DNA from: Marinobacter halotolerans
Lineage (GTDB): Bacteria > Pseudomonadota > Gammaproteobacteria > Pseudomonadales > Oleiphilaceae
Reading direction: 5' to 3'
DNA length: 64,000 nucleotides
NCBI RefSeq assembly: GCF_008795985.1
Contig: NZ_VMHP01000001.1
Coordinates: 1,364,001-1,428,000, forward strand
Shown: positions 36,282 to 44,145 of the stretch, piece by piece
Layout of the letters: the number at the start of each line of letters is the position of its first letter
Numbering within the stretch: position 1 is the stretch's first letter
Translations under genes and position numbers: made by a program
The notes under the pieces: generated by a model
Database searches by the model: none
Told to the model about the DNA's origin: nothing
Seen by the model: the letters and a program-made list of their open reading frames with translations, nothing else

Positions 36282-36393
36282 GAGCGAGGAGGCAGGGGCT
36301 TCCGAAACTGTACGGAGCCATGGATGGCGGAGCCCAAGCGTCACATGGATGTGCCGCAAGGAGCGTGTTTCGGAAGCCCCTGCCTCCTCGCTC
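36282..36393 (+). repeat. composite repeat, copy A (conserved GGA-rich core in locus-specific inverted arms)
   Basis: Left arm 36282-36308 and right arm 36367-36393 are perfect 27-bp reverse complements. The 58-nt core (36309-36366) matches copy B almost base for base, but the arms do not. The core has GGA triplets at 36314, 36322, 36329, 36347 and 36360, two of them inside loops of small hairpins: GCC/GGC (36317-36328) and CAC/GTG (36342-36353), each with loop ATGGAT. The arms end AAAC and GTTT next to the core. The element lies 25 bp before the pump gene, with the GGA strand reading toward it. Confidence 0.9.
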
Positions 36394-36418
36394 TAACCCC
36401 AAGTTAACAGGAAAAGAA

Positions 36419-37624
36419 ATGCTTGCGCTTACCAGTATCTGGACAACAGTATTGCTCGCCGCCGCAGTTGCGCTCGGCCCACTGGCTATTGATATGTATC
36501 TGCCGGCACTGCCAATGATTGGTGATGATCTTTCTGCCAGCGCCGCCCAAGTGCAGCTGACGCTCAGCCTCTATCTGATTGGTTTTGCCATTGCACAGTT
36601 ATTGTGTGGCCCACTGGCTGATCGTTTCGGCCGCAAACCGATCATGATTGGTGGCTTTGTGCTGTTTGCGATTGCCAGCATTGGCTGTGCGCTGGCGGAA
36701 AGCATTGAAACGCTGCTTGCGTTCCGCTTTTTGCAGGCGCTGGGCGGCTCTGCTGGCCCGGTACTGGGCCGTGCGGCGGTTCGGGATATTTATAACCCTC
36801 GCGAAGCTGCCCGTATCATGGCGATTCTTGCCAGCATCATGGCCCTGGCGCCGGCTATTGCGCCCACTCTAGGCGGTTTCATGATGGTAAGTCTGGGCTG
36901 GGAGTCGCTGTTTCTGGCGCTGGGCGCCTATTCATTGGTGATGGCACTGGTAGTCGCGTTTGGTATTCCCGAGCCGATGAAGCCGGAGCATCGTCAGTCC
37001 ATGGCCATCGGCAGCCTGCTCCGGAATTACCGGGCTATCGGGTCGGATATCCGGTTTATCGGCTACACCCTGACCAACTCCCTGACTTTTGCCGGGCTGT
37101 TTGCGTTTCTGTCCGGGTCGTCTTTCGTGTTGATCGAGTTTTTCGGCGTAAAGCCGGAGCATTTCGGGCTGTTTTTCGCCTGTGTCGTGGCCGGGTATAT
37201 TGCCGGTAACCTGACCGCCATCCGCCTGGGGCATCGCCTGGTGCCGGATCAGATTCTGGTGCGCGGGCTTGTCGTTGCTGTGCTCGGCGGCGTGACCATG
37301 GCGATGCTGGCGATGGAGGGCGTTCACAGCGTCTGGGCCATTATTCTGCCGCAGATGGTATTTATGGTCGGCGTCGGTATGGTGCTACCCCAGACCATGG
37401 CCGGCGCATTGGCCAGCTTTCCCGCCATGGCCGGTTCAGCCTCGGCGCTGTTTGGCTTTATCCAGATGGTGGTGGCGGCGTTTATTGGCGTTCTGGTAGG
37501 CTACTTTCACAACGGTACGCCGGTGGTCATGGCCACCATAATTGCTCTGTGCGCCGTGTCGGCACTGGCCAGCTACCTGCTTCTGGTTCGCCGTTATCCG
37601 GCGGCCGAGTTCCAAACAGCCTGA
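36419..37624 (+). CDS. Bcr/CflA-family drug efflux transporter
   Basis: A 401-residue MFS transporter of the Bcr/CflA subgroup (DHA1) with twelve hydrophobic helices. Family motifs are LGPLAIDMYLPALP in helix 1 and GPLADRFGRKPIM in the first cytoplasmic loop. It exports drugs or small metabolites by proton antiport. ATG 36419 follows an AGGA site. A longer frame from 36221 would translate the composite repeat and is rejected. Convergent or overlapping genes are absent; tpx follows after 93 bp. Confidence 0.88.
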   Translation: MLALTSIWTTVLLAAAVALGPLAIDMYLPALPMIGDDLSASAAQVQLTLSLYLIGFAIAQLLCGPLADRFGRKPIMIGGFVLFAIASIGCALAESIETLLAFRFLQALGGSAGPVLGRAAVRDIYNPREAARIMAILASIMALAPAIAPTLGGFMMVSLGWESLFLALGAYSLVMALVVAFGIPEPMKPEHRQSMAIGSLLRNYRAIGSDIRFIGYTLTNSLTFAGLFAFLSGSSFVLIEFFGVKPEHFGLFFACVVAGYIAGNLTAIRLGHRLVPDQILVRGLVVAVLGGVTMAMLAMEGVHSVWAIILPQMVFMVGVGMVLPQTMAGALASFPAMAGSASALFGFIQMVVAAFIGVLVGYFHNGTPVVMATIIALCAVSALASYLLLVRRYPAAEFQTA

Positions 37625-37717
37625 CGGTTCGCAATTCATCGCGTGAAAAAACATCCGAAATGGGCTAAACAGAGTAGGTTGTATCACCAACCACTTTTCT
37701 GAACACAGGAGTACATT

Positions 37718-38215
37718 ATGGCCCAGGTCTCTCGCGGCGGTAACCCGATTCAAGTCAGCGGAACATTTCCCCAACCCGGCGAGCAGGCGCCAGAGTTCAC
37801 CCTGACCAATCAGGGACTGGAAGAGGTCACCCTGGAAAACTGGGCGGGCAAACGGAAGGTGCTGAACATTGTTCCGAGTCTGGACACACCCACCTGTGCC
37901 ACCTCCACCCGCAAATTCAATGAGAAGGCCGGCGGCCTCGACAATACCGTGGTACTGGTCATCGCAGCCGATCTTCCATTTGCCATGGGGCGCTTCTGCG
38001 GCGCCGAAGGCCTGGACAACGTGATCACCCTGTCCACCTTCCGCAACTACAGTTTTCAGCAGGATTACGGTGTTGCCATTCAGGATGGCCCGCTGGCCGG
38101 TCTCTGTGCCCGAGGCGTGGTAGTTCTGGATGAGAACAACAAGGTCATCCACAGCGAGCTGGTTGACGATATCAAGAACGAGCCGGACTATGACGCAGCG
38201 CTGAGCGCGCTGTAA
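37718..38215 (+). CDS. tpx: thiol peroxidase
   Basis: A 165-residue atypical 2-Cys peroxiredoxin. The peroxidatic Cys60 lies in [14 protein letters not shown] and the resolving Cys94 in GRFCGAEG. It reduces hydrogen peroxide and lipid hydroperoxides with thioredoxin. Length and motifs match E. coli Tpx. A small dyad, GGTTG/CAACC, lies in its leader. The MATE gene starts five bases after its stop, so the two may be cotranscribed. Confidence 0.95.
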   Translation: MAQVSRGGNPIQVSGTFPQPGEQAPEFTLTNQGLEEVTLENWAGKRKVLNIVPSLDTPTCATSTRKFNEKAGGLDNTVVLVIAADLPFAMGRFCGAEGLDNVITLSTFRNYSFQQDYGVAIQDGPLAGLCARGVVVLDENNKVIHSELVDDIKNEPDYDAALSAL

Positions 38216-38220
38216 CGGGT

Positions 38221-39549
38221 TTGTCCGCAGGTTCCACCAACTCTGACCAGAGCCTGGGCCGTCATCTATTCTCGATGACCTGGCCCATGCTGTTCGGTGT
38301 CCTCTCGCTGATGACCTTTCAGCTAGTGGACAGCGCCTTTATCGGCCAGCTGGGCCGAGACCCACTGGCCGCGCTCGGTTTCACCCTCCCCATGCAGCAG
38401 CTGATCATCGGCTTGCAGGTGGGACTGGGCATTGCCACCACGGCCATCATTTCCAGAACGCTCGGCGAGGGCGATGAGCTCCGGGCCGAACGCCTGGGTG
38501 GACTGGTGGTGCTGGTGGGCGCCACGCTGGTGCTCGTACTCTGCGTGGGGCTCTGGCTCTCTCAAACCCTGATCATGACCCTGCTGGGCGCCGAAGAGAG
38601 TCTGCTGCCGCTTATTCGTACCTACTGGACTCCCTGGCTCCTTTCCGCCTGGATGGGCGCAATGCTGTACTTCGGTTATAGCGTCTGCCGATCCCATGGT
38701 GACACCCGGCTGCCCGGGTACCTGATGGTGGCCACCAGCGTGCTGAATATCGCGCTGGACCCGCTCTACATCTTTGTTTTTGACTGGGGCCTGCCCGGCG
38801 CCGCCCTGGCGACCGTAACGTCCTTTGCCCTGGGTTGCCTGTTCATCTATCCCAAGCTGCTGAAATCACGGTGGCTGCGGTTCGACCTGGCCGCACTGGC
38901 GCTGACCCGGTCGCTGCGTCAACTGGGCGCAATTATGGCGCCAGCCATGGTCAGCCAGCTAATGCCGCCGGCCTCGGCCATGCTGGCTACAGCCATTGTG
39001 GCGGGTTTCGGGTCCGCCGCGGTGGCCGCCTGGGGGCTGGGCACGCGGCTGGAGTTTTTCTCGATTGTGGTGGTGCTGGCACTGACCATGTCGATGCCCC
39101 CGATGATTGGCCGCATGCTGGGGGAAGGCAAACTTGAGCGCATCCGCAGCCTGATCCGCTTGGCCGTGCGCTTTGTGGTGGTCTGGCATCTGGCGATTGG
39201 TTTGCTATGGGCCGCCACCTCTGGGCTGGCCTCGGAGCTGTTCACCAGTGACAAAGCGGTCAGCGACGTGCTCGGCAGCTACCTTGTTCGGGTACCGCTG
39301 AGCTACAGCGGCCTGGGTGTGTGTATCCTGATGGTGTCCGTATGCAATGCTCTGGGAATGGCCATGCGTGGGCTGCTGGTGTCCACGCTGCGACTGTTCG
39401 CCTGTTTTCTGCCGTTTCTCTGGGTTGGGGCGCAACTGGGCGGCATCAGCGGCCTGATGACCGGGGCGCTGATCGGCAATCTGCTGGCCGGTGTTATGGC
39501 CTACCTGTTCTACCGCCGGGGCATTCGACTGCTGACTGCCAGGGCCTGA
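38221..39549 (+). CDS. MATE family efflux transporter
   Basis: A 442-residue multidrug and toxin extrusion protein with twelve hydrophobic helices. Typical MATE segments are WPMLFGVLSLMTFQLVDSAFIGQLG and a repeated second half (GTRLEFFSIVVVLALTMSMPPMIG). It exports cationic compounds using a sodium or proton gradient. The only start near the N-terminus is a TTG at 38221 with a weak ribosome site, so translation may depend on coupling to tpx. It is convergent with the thioesterase gene. Confidence 0.85.
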   Translation: MSAGSTNSDQSLGRHLFSMTWPMLFGVLSLMTFQLVDSAFIGQLGRDPLAALGFTLPMQQLIIGLQVGLGIATTAIISRTLGEGDELRAERLGGLVVLVGATLVLVLCVGLWLSQTLIMTLLGAEESLLPLIRTYWTPWLLSAWMGAMLYFGYSVCRSHGDTRLPGYLMVATSVLNIALDPLYIFVFDWGLPGAALATVTSFALGCLFIYPKLLKSRWLRFDLAALALTRSLRQLGAIMAPAMVSQLMPPASAMLATAIVAGFGSAAVAAWGLGTRLEFFSIVVVLALTMSMPPMIGRMLGEGKLERIRSLIRLAVRFVVVWHLAIGLLWAATSGLASELFTSDKAVSDVLGSYLVRVPLSYSGLGVCILMVSVCNALGMAMRGLLVSTLRLFACFLPFLWVGAQLGGISGLMTGALIGNLLAGVMAYLFYRRGIRLLTARA

Positions 39550-39981
39550 TCAGTCAGTACCGAACCTGGCCCGGAAGCTGTCGGGCATGGGCACCACGGA
39601 CTTGCGCTGATAATCGAAAAACACGAAACCATACTTGGCCATCGCAACCGGCTGACCGCTTTGGGCTTTGGTCACGCGGAATACGAAATCGCCGCCGTAT
39701 TTGTTGAAGTCCATCAGGCCGACTTCAAAGCGGAGCATTTCCGGGAAGAAGGATTCCGACTGGTACATGGTGGCCAGGTCGGTCACGATGATGCCGATGC
39801 CGTCGTTTCCGGCCTCCTGAATGCCATAATTCACCAGGAACTGGGCCCGGGCTTCGGACAGCATGGAGATCAGGGCGTCGTTGCCCAGGTGGTTGGCGCC
39901 GTTGATGTCGGTGATGCGAACCGGCATCTGGGTCTCGAAGTAAAAGACGTTGTCCGGGAATGAAAGCTTGATGCGGGCCAA
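39550..39981 (-). CDS. hotdog-fold acyl-CoA thioesterase
   Basis: A 143-residue single-hotdog protein of the 4HBT family (MPVRITDINGANHLGNDALISMLSEARAQF), which hydrolyses acyl-CoA thioesters. The usual acidic catalytic position is Asp in RITDINGANH. It starts with TTG at 39981 behind an AGGAG site. The composite repeat copy B lies about 140 bp upstream on the strand that would be its leader. The substrate is unknown. Confidence 0.8.
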   Translation of the reverse strand: MARIKLSFPDNVFYFETQMPVRITDINGANHLGNDALISMLSEARAQFLVNYGIQEAGNDGIGIIVTDLATMYQSESFFPEMLRFEVGLMDFNKYGGDFVFRVTKAQSGQPVAMAKYGFVFFDYQRKSVVPMPDSFRARFGTD

Positions 39982-40271
39982 CTTTAGACTCCTGTCTGAT
40001 AGCCATTGTGGGGGTTGGCAATGATACTTGGTTGTTTGTACGCCTTCACCCCCGGGACACCGGCTTGATTAGTAGCTATCTTGGGTTTATCTGTGGCGCC
40101 CTCAACTTTGCGGTGCAGCAGCGATCAGGATAGTACTTTCAAAACACGCTCCTTCGGCCCATCCCTGGGGCGCTTGGGCTCCGCCATCCATGGCTCCGCA
40201 CAGTTTTGAAAGTACTATCCTGATCGCCGCCTCTGACTTGGTTCGCGCTCTACTGAAAGTTTGGATGTTTT
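39982..40271. other. 290-bp divergent intergenic region
   Basis: This gap separates the leftward thioesterase gene from the rightward NUDIX-MBL gene. It contains composite repeat copy B (40121-40227). The remaining about 180 bp should hold the promoters; I see no other palindrome, RNA gene or open frame. Confidence 0.6.
40121..40227 (-). repeat. composite repeat, copy B
   Basis: Perfect 25-bp inverted arms (40121-40145 and 40203-40227), AT-rich and unrelated to the arms of copy A, enclose a 57-nt core (40146-40202). The reverse complement of this core matches the copy A core at all but about seven positions. On the minus strand it carries hairpins GCC/GGC with loop ATGGAT and CCC/GGG with loop AGGGAT. 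The second hairpin differs from copy A by an A-T to C-G exchange within its stem. The GGA-rich strand reads toward the thioesterase gene. Inner arm ends are again AAAC and GTTT. Confidence 0.9.
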
Positions 40272-41900
40272 ATGGATATTCGACCTGCTGCGACGCTGGT
40301 TTTAACACGAGATACGGCCAAAGGCATGCAGGTGTTGCTTCTGCAGCGCACCTGGGAGGCCGTTTTTCTGCCTGGCTTTTATGTATTTCCAGGGGGCGCC
40401 GTTGACGATGACGAAAGACATGCACGCCATCACGCGGCAGGGCCGGAAGACTCCGAAATCAGCCAGACCATGAGCCTGGACGAAGGCGGGGCCGATTATA
40501 TGCTGGCTGCCGTAAGGGAGTGCTTCGAAGAGGCGGGTATCCTTCTGGCCCATGGTGATGATGGCAAGCCGGTGGACGCAGGGCATCCAGTTCATCAGGA
40601 ACGGGAGGCGCTGTTTCAGGGCGACGTTGGCTTTGCGGAGCTTTGCCGCAAGCATGGATTGACCGTTCCACTGGACCGGCTCGCCTACCTGGGGCACTGG
40701 ACCACACCGCCCGGGCCGCCCCGGCGTTTTGATACTCGTTTTTTTGTGACGGCTGCACCCGAAGGACAGCCCGCAAGCCATGACGGCACGGAGACCATTG
40801 ATCACGTCTGGCTAACGCCAGCCGAGGCGCTGGATGACCATTGGGCCGGGCGGCGTCTGCTGGGGCTGCCGACGCTCCAGACCCTGCGTCTACTGAACGA
40901 TTTCGACAGTACCGAAGCCGTCACGCGGTACGCCCATGCCAACCTGCCTGCTCCAGCGCCCAGCAAGCCCTGGCCGGCGCTGAAGAAGCAGGCCACTGTG
41001 GAACTCGAGCCGGGCGCGCCGGCCTACGACGAAGCGCGAAAACTGGACCCGGAAGCGGAAGGCAGCACCCGGGCCGAGATCATTCCGGGTGAGCAGGTGG
41101 AGATTGCTGCCGGGGTTATCCGGCTGACCGCGCCCAACCCGGGAATGATGACCGGTCCTGGCACCAACACCTACATTCTGGGCAGGGAGCGATTTACCGT
41201 GCTGGATCCGGGCCCGGATCATGAGGGCCATATCAAGCGGTTGCTTGAGCTGACCGGCGGGGTGATCGATCAGGTGATTGTAACCCACACTCATCTGGAC
41301 CACTCGCCGGCGGTAGCAACGTTGAAGGCGAAAACCGGTTGTCGAGTCTTTGGCCTCAAAGCACCAGAAGGGCCCGGGCAGGACCAGAGCTTTCTGCCTG
41401 ACGACGAACCGGAACAGGGCGATCTGATTGTGACCGAAGCGGGGATTCTCAAGGCCATCCATACGCCGGGCCATGCCTCCAATCATATTTGTTTCCTGCT
41501 GGTAGACCAGCAGCTGCTTTTCTCCGGGGATCACATCATGCAGGGCTCCACCGTGGTCATTAATCCGCCGGACGGCGACATGAAGGCGTACATCGAATCG
41601 CTTTATGATCTGCTTGCCGAACCGGTGCAGTTCATTGCGCCGGCCCACGGCTTCCTGATGGGCCAGCCGGGGTCGGTGATCGACTATCTGATCACCCACC
41701 GGCTGGCGCGGGAGCATAAGGTTGAACGGGCACTGAAACAGGTGGGCCCGACAGATCTGAAGACGTTGACCGCCAAGGCCTATGAAGACGTGCCGCCGGC
41801 GCTTCACGGTGTCGCCTCAAGATCCGCACTTGCCCACCTGCTGAAGCTTGAGGCGGAACACCGCGCCGCCTGCCGGGAGGATCTGTGGCAGGCTCTGTGA
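40272..41900 (+). CDS. NUDIX hydrolase fused to metallo-beta-lactamase domain
   Basis: A 542-residue two-domain protein. Residues about 5-215 are a NUDT19-like NUDIX hydrolase with FPGGAVD and the box AVRECFEEAGI (Glu83, Glu86, Glu87). Residues about 275-500 are a LACTB2/glyoxalase II-like metallo-beta-lactamase with THTHLDHS (His339, His341, Asp343, His344), IHTPGHASNH and FSGDHIM. NUDT19 enzymes cleave CoA diphosphates, so a CoA or acyl-CoA role is plausible for the first half. The two-enzyme fusion suggests consecutive steps. It is coupled to the EamA gene by a GTGA overlap. Confidence 0.85.
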   Translation: MDIRPAATLVLTRDTAKGMQVLLLQRTWEAVFLPGFYVFPGGAVDDDERHARHHAAGPEDSEISQTMSLDEGGADYMLAAVRECFEEAGILLAHGDDGKPVDAGHPVHQEREALFQGDVGFAELCRKHGLTVPLDRLAYLGHWTTPPGPPRRFDTRFFVTAAPEGQPASHDGTETIDHVWLTPAEALDDHWAGRRLLGLPTLQTLRLLNDFDSTEAVTRYAHANLPAPAPSKPWPALKKQATVELEPGAPAYDEARKLDPEAEGSTRAEIIPGEQVEIAAGVIRLTAPNPGMMTGPGTNTYILGRERFTVLDPGPDHEGHIKRLLELTGGVIDQVIVTHTHLDHSPAVATLKAKTGCRVFGLKAPEGPGQDQSFLPDDEPEQGDLIVTEAGILKAIHTPGHASNHICFLLVDQQLLFSGDHIMQGSTVVINPPDGDMKAYIESLYDLLAEPVQFIAPAHGFLMGQPGSVIDYLITHRLAREHKVERALKQVGPTDLKTLTAKAYEDVPPALHGVASRSALAHLLKLEAEHRAACREDLWQAL

Positions 41901-42817
41901 ACCCGTCTTCCGACTCATCCCCGGTTCCGATCTGGGTTGCCTATCTCGGGCTGGTACTGACCCCCCTTTTCTGGGCGGGTAACGCGGTGGTGGCGAAAGG
42001 CGCGGTCGGTGAGATTCCACCCATGTCCATGTCCTTCTGGCGCTGGATCATTGCCCTGGCCATCCTGCTGCCCTTCGGGTTGCCGGGCGTTCTGCGCCAG
42101 CGGACCGTTATCCGCCAGCACTGGCGCTCGATTCTGGCCCTGGCCACGTTCAGCGTGGGGGCTTTCAATTCGCTGTTGTATCTGGCGGCACTGACCACCT
42201 CGGCCATCAATATCGCCCTGATCAATGCCACCATTCCGATTATGGTGGCACTGCTGGCCTGGCTTCTGCTGGGTGATCGCACCCGCCCGCTGCAGGCCCT
42301 GGGCATTGCCCTGGCCATTGTCGGCATCATCACGGTGGTGGCACGGGGTGATCTTGCCGTGTTGACCGGGCTGCAGGCACAGGCGGGGGATCTGTTGATG
42401 GTGCTGGCGGTATCCAGCTGGGGGCTGTTCTCGGTGCTGCTCAGGCGTCAGGCGGTGCCGCTGCCACCGCTGACCTTTCTGACGGTTCAGATCGCCACGG
42501 GCGCGCTGGTAATTTCGCCATTTTATCTGACCGATCTGCTGTTCATCTCCGGGGGCTTCGAGCTCAATCAGTCAACGGCACTGCCGATGCTGTACTTCGC
42601 CATTTTCCCCGGGATTCTGGCCTACGGTTTCTGGAATCACGGGGTCCACCGGATCGGGCCCTCGAAAGCCGCCATCTTTATGTACCTGACGCCGGTATTC
42701 GCCTCGGTACTGGCGGGGATCTTTCTTGGGGAACGCCTGGGGCCGCCCCATCTTGTCGGCGGCGCGCTGATTCTGGCCGGGCTGGTGCTGGCCACCCGCT
42801 CGCGCAAGGTTCACTAG
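41897..42817 (+). CDS. EamA/DMT family transporter
   Basis: About 306 residues with ten hydrophobic helices and two EamA repeats (FWAGNAVVAKGAVGEIPPMSMSFWRW; second repeat LLMVLAVSSWGLFSVLLRR). It probably exports metabolites or amino acids. A GTG at 41897 overlaps the stop of the previous gene (GTGA) with AGG upstream; GTG 41885 is an alternative. Its TAG stop shares CTAG with the convergent PatB gene. Confidence 0.82.
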   Translation: MNPSSDSSPVPIWVAYLGLVLTPLFWAGNAVVAKGAVGEIPPMSMSFWRWIIALAILLPFGLPGVLRQRTVIRQHWRSILALATFSVGAFNSLLYLAALTTSAINIALINATIPIMVALLAWLLLGDRTRPLQALGIALAIVGIITVVARGDLAVLTGLQAQAGDLLMVLAVSSWGLFSVLLRRQAVPLPPLTFLTVQIATGALVISPFYLTDLLFISGGFELNQSTALPMLYFAIFPGILAYGFWNHGVHRIGPSKAAIFMYLTPVFASVLAGIFLGERLGPPHLVGGALILAGLVLATRSRKVH

Positions 42818-43989
42818 CGCCGGGCCAGTGCCTCTCGCATCTGCATCAGGGCAGTCTCAAGAACCGCCCGGGGGCAGGCGAGATTCAGCCGCATAAAGCC
42901 GCTGCCCTGGTCGCCAAAAGTGATGCCGGGGTTCAGGCCCACACCCGCTTCGTGTACAAAAAAGCGTTTCAGCTCCGCATCGCTTATGCCCAGCTCACGG
43001 CAGTCCAGCCACAGCAGGTAGCAGCCTTCCGGTTCACTGGTGCGGATACCCGGCAGGTCGGAGTTTACGGTATGAACGGCGAAATCCCGGTTCTGCTGCA
43101 AATAGACGAGCAACTCGTCCAGCCACGCCCCGCCATGGCGATAGCCCGCCTCAAAGCCGGTCATGCTGAACGGATTGCATTGCAGCATGTGCATGGAATC
43201 GAACACGTCTTTCAGTGCCGCCCGGCGCTGTGGGTCCGGCACCACCAGAGCGGAAAGCCCCAGCCCCGGCAGGTTGAAGGTTTTACTGGGCGCAACTGTG
43301 GTGACCAGCGCATCCTGTTCCGAGGCCAGGGCGCCCAGCATCTGGTGGGCGGGTTTGTCGGGGAAGCCCAGATCACAGTGAATCTCGTCGGATACCACCA
43401 CCAGCGAGTGGCGCCGGGCAATGTCGAGTACAGCGGTCAGCTCTTCCCGGCTCCAGATCCGGCCTACCGGGTTGTGGGGCGAGCACAGCTGCAGGATTTT
43501 CGCATCTGCACGGGCAGCGCAGGCTTCCAGGTGCTCCAGGTCCATCCGGTAGAAGCCGTTTTCTTCCTCCAGCGGGTTTTCAATGACCTGACGTCCGGTT
43601 TTCTGGATCGCACTGAAAAACGGCGGATATACCGGCGGTTGGATGATAATGCCGTCTCCCGGCGCGGAAAACGCCATGGCGGCAGCATGAAGCGACGGCA
43701 CCACCCCCGGCACAAGCAGAATCCAGTCCCGCTGTATGTGCCACTGGTGGCGCTCCCGGTACCAGTCGATCATGGCTTCGTAAAGACTGTCAGGGTACAG
43801 GGTGTAGCCATAGGCCGGATGACTGGCCCGCTTTTGCAAGGCCTGGACAACCGCATCCGGCGCCGCAAAATCCATATCCGCCACCCACAGGGGAATCACG
43901 TCCGGGCGACCGAAAACCGCCTGGCGGGCGTCGTATTTCACTGCGCCGGTATTTTCCCGCGAGAGCGGCTGGTCAAATTTGCTGGGCAC
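42814..43989 (-). CDS. MalY/PatB-type pyridoxal phosphate C-S lyase
   Basis: About 391 residues of the fold-type I aminotransferase family, MalY/PatB subgroup. Visible motifs are VIPLWVADMDFAAP, CSPHNPVGRIW, VVSDEIHCDL and the cofactor Lys in VAPSKTFNLPG. It likely performs cystathionine or cysteine-S-conjugate beta-elimination. A GTG at 43989 with a strong GGAGG site gives the normal family length; the ATG at 44043 would add 18 non-conserved residues. Confidence 0.85.
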   Translation of the reverse strand: MPSKFDQPLSRENTGAVKYDARQAVFGRPDVIPLWVADMDFAAPDAVVQALQKRASHPAYGYTLYPDSLYEAMIDWYRERHQWHIQRDWILLVPGVVPSLHAAAMAFSAPGDGIIIQPPVYPPFFSAIQKTGRQVIENPLEEENGFYRMDLEHLEACAARADAKILQLCSPHNPVGRIWSREELTAVLDIARRHSLVVVSDEIHCDLGFPDKPAHQMLGALASEQDALVTTVAPSKTFNLPGLGLSALVVPDPQRRAALKDVFDSMHMLQCNPFSMTGFEAGYRHGGAWLDELLVYLQQNRDFAVHTVNSDLPGIRTSEPEGCYLLWLDCRELGISDAELKRFFVHEAGVGLNPGITFGDQGSGFMRLNLACPRAVLETALMQMREALARR

Positions 43990-44145
43990 GGAAGGCCTCC
44001 AGGTAGACAAGTCAGAAGAAACAGCGGCTATTCTGTGGCTCATTCGCCTTTGGTCGCAAGTACCCCGCTTTTACTTGCCCGCTTGCCATATTAATTGCGA
44101 ACCTAACGGTTTGTTCACGCCGTTGGTCATTCAGCAGGAGCCTTC

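Noticed and set aside
36221..36418. N-terminal extension of the Bcr/CflA protein
   Set aside because: It would translate the composite repeat and has no family match; the ATG at 36419 has a good ribosome site and gives normal length.
42952..44094. 380-codon frame antisense to the PatB gene
   Set aside because: The PatB frame has clear PLP motifs; the antisense frame has none.
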